From assembly GCA_963789175.1 (NCBI GenBank), contig CAWBJO010000001.1, forward strand, positions 62,001 through 126,000: a DNA stretch of 64,000 nt, read 5' to 3'. Shown here one piece after another: positions 36,338 to 45,527 of this stretch (positions within the stretch are counted from its first letter, which is position 1; each line of letters begins with the position of its first letter). Source of the DNA: CAWBJO01 sp963789175. GTDB lineage: Bacteria > Pseudomonadota > Alphaproteobacteria > Rhizobiales > Aestuariivirgaceae. Position numbers and translations under genes: made by a program. Below the pieces are notes generated by a model. It did not search any database, was not told where the DNA came from, and worked only from the letters and a program-made list of their open reading frames with translations.

Positions 36338-39138
36338 TCGGCGCAACGGCGATCACCTTCGCCTATCCGGCGGCCTTATGGGCGCTGCTCGCACTGCCAG
36401 TCATCTGGTGGCTTCTGCGCTTCACTCCGCCGCGGCCGCTGCGCATCGCGTTCCCGCCCTTCCGGCTTCTGCGCGAGTTGATGTCGAAGGAGGAGCAGCC
36501 GGACCATACGCCGTGGTGGCTCATTCTCCTGCGACTCGCGCTTGCGGCCCTCATCATCCTCAGCGTCGCGCGCCCGATGCTCGGCAGCGCCGGCGAGAAC
36601 GCGGGACGCTCGAACGGCCCGCTGCTGGTCGTCCTCGACGACGGGTGGGCGGCGGCGCCCGGCTGGCAGAAGCGGATCGCGTATGTGGAGGCGCTCATCG
36701 AAGAAGCGCAAGCGGGCGAGCGTCCGATGGCGCTGGCGACGACGACGCCGAGCACGCGCATGCGCAGCCTCGAGCTCGGTGCCGCATCCGAGATCATGGA
36801 GCAGCTCACGGGTTTGCGTCCGCAGGCGCTCGATACCGACCGGCCGGCCCTGCTCGAAAGGCTCAAGGTGGCCTTCAACGATGCGCCGGCGCTCGACGTA
36901 CGATGGCTCGCCGACGGCATCGATGCCGGTTCGGTGGCCGAGTTCGCGGCCGGACTTGCGACGCTCGCCGGCGGCAGGGCGCGCGTCGAGGCGGTGACCG
37001 ATCTTCCATCGGCGATCCGGCCGGCGCTGGCGCGTCCGGTCATCGCCAGCGACGGAATCAAAGTCGGTGTCTTGAGGCCGTCGACCGCAACGCCTCCCTC
37101 GGTCACGGTCAGGGCGCTCGCAAGCAACGGACGCAACCTCGTGGAGCGACCGGTGACGTTCGGTCCCGACGAACTTCGGCGCGACGTCACGCTCGATCTG
37201 CCTCTCGAGCTGCGCAACGAGCTTGCCCGCCTCGAAATCGCCGGCGAAAGAAGTGCGGGGGCGGTGCAGCTGCTGGACGATCGGTGGAAGCGCAAGGCGG
37301 TCGGCGTGGCGGTCGGTGCCTCGCTCGAGCTCGCCCAGCCGCTCCTGTCGCCGCTCTACTACGTGACCCGGGCGCTCGAGCCCTATGCCGAGATCCGCGA
37401 GCCGGCCGACAGGCCGTCCGGGCTGCGCGACCTTGTGGCGAGCGGCCTTTCGGTCCTCGTCCTCGCCGATATCGGAATCGTTCCCGCCGCGAGCCGGCCG
37501 GCCATCGTCGACTGGGTCGACCGGGGTGGCGTGCTGCTGCGCTTCGCCGGTCCGCGCCTCGCCGGCAGCCACGACGATCTCGTGCCCGTGGAGCTGCGCT
37601 CGGGCGGACGCGAGCTTGGAAGCGCACTGAGCTGGGAGGCGCCGCAATCGCTGGCCCCGTTCGACTCGCGCTCGCCCTTCGCCGGCCTGACGGTCGATCC
37701 GGAGATCAAGGTCACCCGCCAGGTGCTCGCCGAGCCTTCCGCCGACCTGCCGGACAAGATCTGGGCGAGCCTGCAGGACGGCACCCCCCTCATCACCGCC
37801 GACCGGCGCGGCAAGGGGCTGGTGGTCCTGGTTCACGTTACGGCAAATGCGGACTGGTCGAATCTCCCGCTTTCGGGTCTGTTCGTCGAGATGCTGCGCA
37901 GGATCCTCGACGTCGCACCGGGAGCCGGCACCGAAAACCAGTCCGCCGCCGGGAGCGAAGCGACCTCGGCCGCCTTCGCGCCGCGCCAGGCGCTGGACGG
38001 TTTCGGCGACCTCGTCGACATTCCCGCCGATGCGGAACCGGTGGCCGCCGCCGACATGGACCGGATCGAGCCGTCGGCTCGGCATCCGGCCGGCCTCTAT
38101 GTCCGCGCCGGGGCGACACGGGCGCTCAACCTTGCTGTGACGGAAAACGAGTTCCGCACCTTCCCCGCCCTCCCCGGCGGCGTCGCGCGCACCGGTTATC
38201 TCACGGAAACCGCGCGGCCACTCGCCGGCTACCTTCTGTCCGCGGCGATTCTCCTCTTCCTTCTCGACACGCTCGCAGCGATGACGTTGTCGGGGGCCTG
38301 GCGGCGGCTGCGGCGCGCGCCGGCTTCCGTGGTCATCGCCGCGGCGGCACTCCTCCTGTTCATCGGCACGCCGGGACAGGCGCAGGACAGTTCCGATCCG
38401 TCGGCGGCCGATGCGTTCGCCATCGACGCCACGTCGTCGACGCGGCTCGCCTATGTGCAGACGGGGCTCAGCGAGGTCGACAACATCACGCTCGGCGGCA
38501 TGATGGGCCTGACGACGGTGCTCGCCCAGCGCACGGCGGTGGAACCCGACACGCCGATCCCCATCGACATCGAGAAGGACGACATCGTGTTCTTCCCGCT
38601 CATCTACTGGCCGGTGACCGCCGACATGGCGCCGCTCTCCGACCAGGCGGTGGCCAAGATCGACAGCTTCATGAAAAACGGCGGCACCATCTTCTTCGAC
38701 ACGCGCGATGCGGCAACGACGCTGTTCAATCCATCAGGCGTGACGCCGGAAACGCAATCGCTGCGCACGCTCCTCGCCAGGCTCGACATACCGCCGATCG
38801 AGCCGGTGCCGGACGGGCACGTCCTCACCAAGTCGTTCTACCTGATGCAAACCTTTCCCGGCCGCTACAACCAGGGCCAGCTGTGGGTCGAGACGCAGAA
38901 CGACCGGTCGACGACCCCGGACGGCGTCACGTCGATCATCATCGGCGCCAACGACTATGCGGCGGCGTGGGCGACGAACGACACGGGCGCGCCGATGCTG
39001 CCGGTATCGCCGGGCGGCGAGGACCAGCGCGAGTTCGCCTATCGCACCGGCATCAACATCGTGATGTATGCGCTGACCGGCAACTACAAGTCCGACCAAG
39101 TGCACGTTCCGGCGCTGCTCGAACGGCTCGGCCAGTGA
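36334..39138 (+). CDS. Large membrane protein with BatA-like N-terminus and DUF4159 C-terminus
   Basis: 934-aa protein. Two N-terminal membrane helices carry the BatA/aerotolerance-type start (FAYPAALWALLALPVIWWLL). A long periplasmic region follows to about residue 625, then two helices (about 630-690), then a DUF4159 domain (about 700-934) containing DDIVFFPLIYWP and FMKNGGTIFFDTRDA, a Rossmann-like fold resembling class I amidotransferases. Coupled to the DUF58 gene. It probably forms an envelope complex with MoxR, DUF58 and the next protein. Confidence 0.88.
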   Translation: MIGATAITFAYPAALWALLALPVIWWLLRFTPPRPLRIAFPPFRLLRELMSKEEQPDHTPWWLILLRLALAALIILSVARPMLGSAGENAGRSNGPLLVVLDDGWAAAPGWQKRIAYVEALIEEAQAGERPMALATTTPSTRMRSLELGAASEIMEQLTGLRPQALDTDRPALLERLKVAFNDAPALDVRWLADGIDAGSVAEFAAGLATLAGGRARVEAVTDLPSAIRPALARPVIASDGIKVGVLRPSTATPPSVTVRALASNGRNLVERPVTFGPDELRRDVTLDLPLELRNELARLEIAGERSAGAVQLLDDRWKRKAVGVAVGASLELAQPLLSPLYYVTRALEPYAEIREPADRPSGLRDLVASGLSVLVLADIGIVPAASRPAIVDWVDRGGVLLRFAGPRLAGSHDDLVPVELRSGGRELGSALSWEAPQSLAPFDSRSPFAGLTVDPEIKVTRQVLAEPSADLPDKIWASLQDGTPLITADRRGKGLVVLVHVTANADWSNLPLSGLFVEMLRRILDVAPGAGTENQSAAGSEATSAAFAPRQALDGFGDLVDIPADAEPVAAADMDRIEPSARHPAGLYVRAGATRALNLAVTENEFRTFPALPGGVARTGYLTETARPLAGYLLSAAILLFLLDTLAAMTLSGAWRRLRRAPASVVIAAAALLLFIGTPGQAQDSSDPSAADAFAIDATSSTRLAYVQTGLSEVDNITLGGMMGLTTVLAQRTAVEPDTPIPIDIEKDDIVFFPLIYWPVTADMAPLSDQAVAKIDSFMKNGGTIFFDTRDAATTLFNPSGVTPETQSLRTLLARLDIPPIEPVPDGHVLTKSFYLMQTFPGRYNQGQLWVETQNDRSTTPDGVTSIIIGANDYAAAWATNDTGAPMLPVSPGGEDQREFAYRTGINIVMYALTGNYKSDQVHVPALLERLGQ

Positions 39139-39151
39139 GGACCTCCAGGTC

Positions 39152-41230
39152 ATGGATCTGACTCTCACCTGGCACCCCCTCATTCCCGAAGCGGCGGCGT
39201 ACGTTCTCCTCGGCCTCGCCGCCCTGCCGCTCGTGCTTGCCCTCTACGGCCGGTCGCGCGGCGCGATCCTGCGGTCGCTCGCCCTCGCGGCGCTGGCGGC
39301 GGCGCTCTTCAATCCGTCGATCCGCAAGGAAGACCGCGAGCCGCTGTCGGACATCGCGGTGCTCGTCATCGACAAGAGCCTGAGCCAGGAGATCGGCGGG
39401 CGCACGGCGACCACCGATGACGCGGCGCGGAAGATCGCCGATGCCGCGGCGAACCTCCCCAACACCGAGATCCGCACCACGGTCGTCCTGTCCGGCGAGA
39501 GCAAGGACGAGGAAGGAACGCGCGCCTTCGATGCGCTCAACCGGGCACTCGCCGACATCCCACCCGAGCGCTATGCCGGCGCGCTGATGGTGACCGACGG
39601 CGAGATCCACGACGTCCCGAAAACCCTCAAGGACCGCGGCTACGAGGGGCCCCTGCACGCCCTGGTCACCGGCGAGCGCGGCGAGACCGACCGGCGGCTG
39701 ATCGTCGAGCGGGCCCCGCGCTTCGGCATAGTCGGGCAGCCGCAGGCGCTCACCTTCCGGGTCGAGGACCAGGGGGTGGAGTCGGACGGCACGCCGGCGG
39801 CGGTGACAATCACGCGCGATGACGGGTCGAAGGAAACGGTTGATGTCACGCCCGGGCGGCCCATCGACGTGACGATCGACATCAAGCATGGCGGACGCAA
39901 CTACACCGAGCTTGCCGTGGCGCCGCGGGAGGGCGAGATCGCCATCCAGAACAACCGCACCGTCATCACGACCGAAGGCATTCGCGACCGTCTGCAGGTG
40001 CTGCTCGTATCCGGCGAGCCGCATCCGGGCGAGCGCACTTGGCGCAACCTTCTGAAGGCGGACGCCTCGGTCGATCTCGTGCATTTCACCATCCTGCGCC
40101 CGCCCGAGAAGCAGGACGGCACGCCGGTGAAGGAACTGTCCCTCATCGCCTTCCCAACCCGAGAGCTTTTCGTCGAGAAGCTGTCGGAGTTCGACCTCGT
40201 CATCTTCGACCGCTACGAACGCCGGGGAATCCTTCCGAACGTGTACCTCTCCAACGTCGTCGACTACGTGCAGGACGGCGGCGCGGTGCTGGTGGCCTCT
40301 GGCCCGGACTTCGCTTCGCCGCTGAGCCTGTACGACACGCCACTGAGCGGCGTGCTGCCGGCGGCGCCGGCGGGGACTGTGACGGTCGAACCGTTCAAGC
40401 CGGCAATTACAGTGGCCGGCCAACGCCACCCGGTGACCCGCGACCTGCCGGGCGGCGACACAAACCCGCCGCGCTGGGGGCGATGGTTCCGCGTCGCCGA
40501 CACGGCCGGCGAGCTCGCCGGCGACGTGGTGATGGCGGGCCCCGAGGAAAAACCGCTCATGATCCTGTCGCGGCACGGCGAGGGGCGGGTGGCTCTCATG
40601 CTCTCGGACCAGGCCTGGCTGTGGGCGCGGGGCTTCGAGGGCGGCGGCCCGCAGACCGAGCTCCTCCGTCGGCTGGCGCACTGGCTGATGAAGGAGCCGG
40701 AGCTCGAAGAGGAGGCATTGAGGGGCCGCCAGGAGGGACGCAACCTGGTCATCGAACGGCGGACGATGGCGGAAAAGACCGAGCCCGTCACCGTCACGAT
40801 GCCGTCGGGAAAGACGGCGAGCGTCACGCTGACCGAGTCGGCGCCCGGCCTGTGGAGCGGCAAGCTCACCAGCACCGAAAACGGCATCCATCGGCTCAAC
40901 GACAGCAAGCTCAGCGTCGTCGCGGCACTGGGGGAGGCCGGGACGAAGGAGCTCGAAGAGCTCATCGCGACCGATGCCAAGCTCGCACCCTTGCTCGCCG
41001 AGACGCGGGGCGGCAGCCACTGGCTCGGACGCGAGGCGACGGCGCGAATGCCGCGCCTGGCGAAAGCAGACGCAGGGCGTTCCTACGCGGGCTCCGGTTG
41101 GCTGGCCCTGAAGGCGAACGGCGCCTACCGGGTGCGCGCCGTCAACGAGCTTCCGCTGTTTGGAACGCTCATCGGCCTGGCTATCCTACTGGCGCTGGCG
41201 AGCGCGATGTGGTTCCGCGAAGGCCGGTAG
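39152..41230 (+). CDS. Large membrane protein with vWA-like and amidotransferase-like regions
   Basis: 692-aa protein. Two N-terminal helices (about residues 12-55) precede a vWA-like segment with a MIDAS-type DKSLS and ALMVTDGEIHD. An amidotransferase-like alpha/beta segment lies mid-protein (FDLVIFDRYERRG, VDYVQDGGAVLVASG), and one C-terminal helix ends MWFREGR. Thirteen bases after the DUF4159 gene and last in the moxR operon. Its last 50 bases overlap the convergent GNAT gene. Confidence 0.85.
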   Translation: MDLTLTWHPLIPEAAAYVLLGLAALPLVLALYGRSRGAILRSLALAALAAALFNPSIRKEDREPLSDIAVLVIDKSLSQEIGGRTATTDDAARKIADAAANLPNTEIRTTVVLSGESKDEEGTRAFDALNRALADIPPERYAGALMVTDGEIHDVPKTLKDRGYEGPLHALVTGERGETDRRLIVERAPRFGIVGQPQALTFRVEDQGVESDGTPAAVTITRDDGSKETVDVTPGRPIDVTIDIKHGGRNYTELAVAPREGEIAIQNNRTVITTEGIRDRLQVLLVSGEPHPGERTWRNLLKADASVDLVHFTILRPPEKQDGTPVKELSLIAFPTRELFVEKLSEFDLVIFDRYERRGILPNVYLSNVVDYVQDGGAVLVASGPDFASPLSLYDTPLSGVLPAAPAGTVTVEPFKPAITVAGQRHPVTRDLPGGDTNPPRWGRWFRVADTAGELAGDVVMAGPEEKPLMILSRHGEGRVALMLSDQAWLWARGFEGGGPQTELLRRLAHWLMKEPELEEEALRGRQEGRNLVIERRTMAEKTEPVTVTMPSGKTASVTLTESAPGLWSGKLTSTENGIHRLNDSKLSVVAALGEAGTKELEELIATDAKLAPLLAETRGGSHWLGREATARMPRLAKADAGRSYAGSGWLALKANGAYRVRAVNELPLFGTLIGLAILLALASAMWFREGR

Positions 41231-41759
41231 AGCCCGCCTCGAACTCGCGGAAGCGATGCGGCGGCAGTACGAGGCCTTCGACACCGTCGAATGCGCCCAC
41301 GACCAGCTCGACGAATAGAAGACGTGCGGGATCGACGGGTCCCGGCAGGACGAGCCGGCCGGCCGGCACCCGCGCGAAGCCAGCCCGGGCATAGTAAGGT
41401 TCGTCGCCGACGAGGATGACCAGGCGGTGACCCTCCGCCGCCGCGCGCTCAAGCCCGGTCTTCATGAGGGCCAGGCCGATGCCGCGTCCCTGGCGGTCGG
41501 ACGCGACGGCGAGCGGTCCGAGCAGCAGGGCCTCGGTTCCCTCCACGCCGATGCGCAGCGCCCAGAAGCTGATCGCGCCGACGATGCCGCGGCCTCTTTC
41601 CTTAGCGACGAACGACAGGCCCGGCACCGGCAGCTCACCCTCGCGCAGGCGATAGGAAGTCTTGGTGCGGCGAGCGATCCCGAAGGCCTGGTCGAGAAGA
41701 CCTTCGATGTCCGGCTGGTCTTGCGGCTGCTGAGGGAGAATTTCGAATTCGGCGGTCAT
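41181..41759 (-). CDS. GNAT-family N-acetyltransferase
   Basis: 192-aa protein with one GNAT domain (about 1-150). The acetyl-CoA motif is LGPLAVASDRQGRGIGLALM, followed by LVGDEPYYARAGF. It resembles YhbS-type acetyltransferases. The last 20 or so residues (from about EFEAGSTG) are encoded antisense to the 3' end of the preceding membrane protein gene and look non-conserved. Substrate unknown. Confidence 0.85.
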   Translation of the reverse strand: MTAEFEILPQQPQDQPDIEGLLDQAFGIARRTKTSYRLREGELPVPGLSFVAKERGRGIVGAISFWALRIGVEGTEALLLGPLAVASDRQGRGIGLALMKTGLERAAAEGHRLVILVGDEPYYARAGFARVPAGRLVLPGPVDPARLLFVELVVGAFDGVEGLVLPPHRFREFEAGSTGLRGTTSRSPAPVG

Positions 41760-41978
41760 GACACAGTCCCGCAGATTGATTGGGCTCGAGTGGAGCTCCA
41801 GTCTCGGGATTCAGCGATGAACGAAAGTGTCCGGAGAATGGAGCGTTAGCCGCGGCGGGCGCGCCGCGCGCAGTGCAATCGTCGTCGTCGCAGGGGAATG
41901 CGGAAAAACGGCTGCATCACCATCTCCAAATCAACGGCCGGCTCCTTACCATGTCCGAGCGGAGGTGTCCACCGGACC
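41760..41978. other. Largest intergenic gap in the window, with one GC hairpin
   Basis: This gap lies between the start of the GNAT gene and the stop of the upstream Nudix gene, both on the minus strand. I see no convincing gene. A perfect stem CGCGGCG/CGCCGCG (41851-41868) with a GGCG loop could end Nudix transcripts, but it lacks a T-run. A 10-codon open frame at 41818 has no support. Confidence 0.35.
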
Positions 41979-42458
41979 TCACCAGCGACCGCTCCTCGGC
42001 GCGGCCGAAGCCACCTCGGCCAGCCGGCGCAGCGTCCCGCCGGTCGTGCCGTCGGGGACCGCAGCGGATGAGAAGAATCGAGCTTCGCTGATCTCGCGGG
42101 TGGGTTCGAACGGCAAGCGCCGGAAATGGCGCACGATGAAGAAGGCGACATGGTCGCCCCGGAACTCGCCTTCGTTGGAGTAGATGCCGAAAAGCTCGGG
42201 TTCGCCGAGCGGCTCGATACCGCCTTCCTCCACGAGCTCGCGGCGCACGGCGTCGCCTACCGCCTCGCCGCGCTCGACTCCGCCGCCCGGAAAATGCCAG
42301 CCCGGCCAGTAGCTGTGGCGGATGAGAAGTACATCGCCCGCCGCGTCAACCACCATGGCGCGGACGCCGAGCGTCATGCCCCGGCTCCATCGGAACCACG
42401 GCTGGAAAACGAGGCGCGAGAGCAGCCGGTGGCGGCTCCAGCGAGCTTTCCGAACCAT
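41979..42458 (-). CDS. Nudix hydrolase
   Basis: 159-aa Nudix protein from ATG 42458 (a GTG at 42488 would add ten residues). The box reads GGGVERGEAVGDAVRRELVE followed by EGGIE; GGIE replaces the usual GxU ending, a mild deviation. WPGWHFPGGGVERGE is typical of nucleoside-diphosphate-X hydrolases. It is divergent from the ABC transporter that opens the sphingolipid region, with a 55-base gap. Whether it belongs to that pathway, for example in clearing CDP-alcohols, is unknown. Confidence 0.85.
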   Translation of the reverse strand: MVRKARWSRHRLLSRLVFQPWFRWSRGMTLGVRAMVVDAAGDVLLIRHSYWPGWHFPGGGVERGEAVGDAVRRELVEEGGIEPLGEPELFGIYSNEGEFRGDHVAFFIVRHFRRLPFEPTREISEARFFSSAAVPDGTTGGTLRRLAEVASAAPRSGRW

Positions 42459-42513
42459 CGTCACGTCACCCGACTGCCGATCGGCCACGTCAAACCCCGC
42501 AGTTGTAAAATCG

Positions 42514-44394
42514 ATGCCCGGCGGCTATTCCCTTCCCCACGAGTTCCCCCTGGAGAACGAGCCCGCGTTGAAGTCAAGCAAAACCTCTAATCTGCACCCT
42601 GCAGCCGGCGGAGGCTTCCTGGCGCGTTCTCCGATCTACCGGGCCTTCAAACTGTTCTTCAGCGCCCCCGCCTCGCACCCCTACCTGGTGCTGGCATGCG
42701 TGCTCTTCGCCGGCGTGCTGGAGGCTCTGTCGTTCGGATCTCTGGTGCCGGCGGTGGCCCTGGTGGGGGGAAGCAACGATGGATCCTCCACTCCGATCAC
42801 GAGAATCCTTGGGTCGATGTTCGGAGCCATCGGGGTCGCGATGAGCATAGAGGCCCTAATCGTCCTGATTACGGGCGCCATGCTGCTCAAGGCCATCCTT
42901 ACCTTCTCGGCCCTGGGTTACGCCGCCTATTCGAAGGCACGAATGCTGACCAGCCTGCGACAAAGCCTCATCCGCGGCCTCCTGTCGGCGCGATGGAGCT
43001 ACTTCGCCGACCAGCGCCTCGGCGAGGTGGCGAGCACGATTGGTACCGACATCATCTATGCGGGAAATGCCTATTACTTCGCTGCCCGGTTCATATCGGG
43101 CATGTTTCAGTCGTTCGCGCTCATCGCCGTCGCCTTCCTCGTGTCGTGGAAGGTCACGGCGCTCGGCATAGTGCTTGCCGCCGTGCTGATGGTCGGCCTC
43201 AAGTTCTTCATGGGGAAATCCTACCGCTCGGGCGTAAAGCACTTCCAGCGTACGGCAGGACTCGTCACCCTGCTGATCGACACGCTCAGCAATCTCAAGG
43301 CACTCAAGGCGATGAACCGAAAGGACCCGTTCGCGGCCCTTCTCGCCAGGAAAAGTCGTGGGGCACAGAAGGCGATCATCACGCAGGAGCTTTCGAAGGT
43401 CGGGCTGCAGAACTCGCAGGATGCGTTGACCGCGATCTTATTCGGTGGCGGCATTTACTTTGCGGCGCGGCAACTCCACATCCCACTTGCGGAGCTTGTG
43501 GGCATCGGCGTCCTCGTTTTCCGAATCGTATCGTCGGTCACGAAGAGTCTGAATGTCCTTCAGATCACCGCAGAAAGCGAAGGGGCGTACTGGCGCGCCT
43601 TTGCCCTCGTCGAGAAGACCGAAGCCGCCGCGGAGTCCGATATAGGCACGGCGGTGCCGACGCTCGAGCGCGGCGTGACGCTCGACTCCGTCTCCTTCGC
43701 GCATGGGAGCAACCGGGTACTGAAGGACCTCAGCATCGCCATCGACCGCGGCTCGATCACCGTGCTGCAGGGGCCGTCCGGCGTCGGCAAGACGACCGTC
43801 ATCGACCTGATCATGGGACTTCACCGTCCGTCCGCCGGCAAGGTCGTCGTCGACGGGATCGATCTCATGGACATCTCGCTCGACGCCTGGCGCCGCATGA
43901 TCGGCTATGCGCCGCAGGAACTGACGCTGCTGCATGCCTCCATCGCCGAGAACATCACGCTCGGCGACGAGACCATTTCCGAAAGCGACATCTGGCATGC
44001 GGCGGCGCTGGCGGGCGCCGACGACTTCATCCGCGAGCTGCCGCATGGCCTGGCGACCGACGTCGGAGAGATGGGCACCAAGCTGTCGGGGGGACAGCGG
44101 CAGCGCATCGCGCTGGCCCGGGCCCTCGTCGCCAAGCCGAAGCTTCTCATTCTCGACGAGGTCACGAGCGCGCTCGACCCGGCAACGGAGCGCGACATCT
44201 GCGAGCAGATCGGCAAGCTCGGCCAGAGCTATACGGTCGTCGCCATCACGCACCGGCCGGCATGGACTTCCATCGCCACCCGGCTCTACAAGGTGGCAAG
44301 CGGAAAGGCGACGCTAGTCACCGGTGACGGCCACGCCGACCGGTCCGCACGCGCGAAGCCCGCGGCGATGGAAGAGCTGGGTCACGAGCCGTGA
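42514..44394 (+). CDS. ABC exporter, fused membrane and ATPase domains (ABCB/MsbA type)
   Basis: 626 aa from ATG 42514; a TTG at 42568 would give 608 aa and a -10-like TAAAAT at 42506 favours that later start. Six membrane helices (about residues 45-330) precede an ATPase with Walker A GPSGVGKTT, signature LSGGQRQR, Walker B LLILDEVTSALD and H-loop ITHR, all intact. MsbA-like half-transporters flip lipids. It overlaps the GNAT-fold candidate ceramide synthase by four bases, so I infer a role in flipping a sphingolipid or precursor. Confidence 0.92.
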   Translation: MPGGYSLPHEFPLENEPALKSSKTSNLHPAAGGGFLARSPIYRAFKLFFSAPASHPYLVLACVLFAGVLEALSFGSLVPAVALVGGSNDGSSTPITRILGSMFGAIGVAMSIEALIVLITGAMLLKAILTFSALGYAAYSKARMLTSLRQSLIRGLLSARWSYFADQRLGEVASTIGTDIIYAGNAYYFAARFISGMFQSFALIAVAFLVSWKVTALGIVLAAVLMVGLKFFMGKSYRSGVKHFQRTAGLVTLLIDTLSNLKALKAMNRKDPFAALLARKSRGAQKAIITQELSKVGLQNSQDALTAILFGGGIYFAARQLHIPLAELVGIGVLVFRIVSSVTKSLNVLQITAESEGAYWRAFALVEKTEAAAESDIGTAVPTLERGVTLDSVSFAHGSNRVLKDLSIAIDRGSITVLQGPSGVGKTTVIDLIMGLHRPSAGKVVVDGIDLMDISLDAWRRMIGYAPQELTLLHASIAENITLGDETISESDIWHAAALAGADDFIRELPHGLATDVGEMGTKLSGGQRQRIALARALVAKPKLLILDEVTSALDPATERDICEQIGKLGQSYTVVAITHRPAWTSIATRLYKVASGKATLVTGDGHADRSARAKPAAMEELGHEP

Positions 44395-45527
44395 CCGACG
44401 TCCGCGTCGTTCCCGTGGAATCGCGCCGCGACCTGAAGGCCTTCATAGACCTGCCCAAGGCGATCTTCGCGAGGGATCCGCAGTGGGTGGCGCCCCTCGA
44501 CGTCGAGCGGCGCATGCATCTTGGAAAGCACAATCCCTATTTCGAGCATGCCGAAGCGCAGCTCTTCCTCGCCACGCGCAGCGACAGGCCGGTCGGGCGC
44601 ATCTCGGCGCAGGTCGACCGGCTGCATCTCGAGCGCTACCGCGACGGCACCGGGCAGTTCGGATTTCTCGACGCCGTCGACGATGCTTCGGTTTTCGCCA
44701 CTCTTCTCGGCACGGCGGAAACGTGGCTCAGGTCCAAGGGGATCGGCCGCGTCCAGGGGCCGTTCAGCTTCTCCATCAACGACGAATCGGGCCTCCTGGT
44801 GCGCGGCTTCGACAAGCCGCCAGCGATCATGATGGGCCATGCGCTCCCCTACTACGGCGCGCACGTCGAAGCTGCGGGCTACAGCAAGGCCAAGGATCTC
44901 ATCGCCTATGAGTACGATCTTCACAACGCCGTGCCGCGGGGCCTGAGCAGCGTCGCCGCCAAGGCGCAGGCTTCCGGCCGGTTGAAGGTCCGGCCGCTGT
45001 CGAAACGCAATCTCGAGCGCGACCTCGACATCATCATCGACATCTTCAACGACGCCTGGTCGACGAACTGGAACTTCGTCCCGATGACGCCTGCCGAGAT
45101 CAAGAACCTGGGCAGCGTACTCAAGCTCCTGGTAGACGAGCGGCATGTCGCCATCGCCTCGCTCAACGAGGAGCCGGCAGCGATGATCGTGTCGCTGCCC
45201 GATCTCAACGGCATGACCGGCGACCTTGACGGCAGGCTCCTGCCCTTCGGCTGGGCCAAGTTCCTCTGGCGCCTCAAGGCGAAGACACACCCGGCGTTCC
45301 GTGTGGCGCTGATGGGAGTGCGGTCGCGCTACCGGTCGTCGGCGGTCGGCGCCATGCTGGCGATCGCGGTCATCGACGCCATCCACCTCTTCCACCGGTC
45401 GCGCGGCACGCTGCGCAGCGAGCTGTCGTGGATCCTCGAGGACAACATGCCGATGCGGCGCATCATCGAGGCCCTGGGGGCCGATCCCTACAAGACCTAC
45501 CGCATCTACGAGAAAACCCTTGCCTGA
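44391..45527 (+). CDS. GNAT-fold acyltransferase, candidate bacterial ceramide synthase
   Basis: 378-aa protein of the GNAT-like superfamily with N- and C-terminal acyltransferase-type regions (LATRSDRPVGRISAQVD; then GVRSRYRSSAVGAML with the CoA-binding-like Arg/Ser loop). Caulobacter ceramide synthase (bCerS) is a GNAT-type protein in a comparable spt-acp-cerR locus, and this is the only such protein here. It should N-acylate 3-ketosphinganine with a long acyl-CoA. GTG start 44391 overlaps the ABC gene (GTGA). Assignment rests on family plus context. Confidence 0.6.
   Translation: MTDVRVVPVESRRDLKAFIDLPKAIFARDPQWVAPLDVERRMHLGKHNPYFEHAEAQLFLATRSDRPVGRISAQVDRLHLERYRDGTGQFGFLDAVDDASVFATLLGTAETWLRSKGIGRVQGPFSFSINDESGLLVRGFDKPPAIMMGHALPYYGAHVEAAGYSKAKDLIAYEYDLHNAVPRGLSSVAAKAQASGRLKVRPLSKRNLERDLDIIIDIFNDAWSTNWNFVPMTPAEIKNLGSVLKLLVDERHVAIASLNEEPAAMIVSLPDLNGMTGDLDGRLLPFGWAKFLWRLKAKTHPAFRVALMGVRSRYRSSAVGAMLAIAVIDAIHLFHRSRGTLRSELSWILEDNMPMRRIIEALGADPYKTYRIYEKTLA

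Noticed and set aside
39053..41020. 655-aa minus-strand frame opposite the large membrane protein gene
   Set aside because: Low-complexity Arg/Ala/Gly composition and no motifs, whereas the plus strand has clear domains and membrane helices.
41818..41850. Ten-codon open frame before the hairpin at 41851
   Set aside because: No ribosome binding site and no evidence that it is translated.
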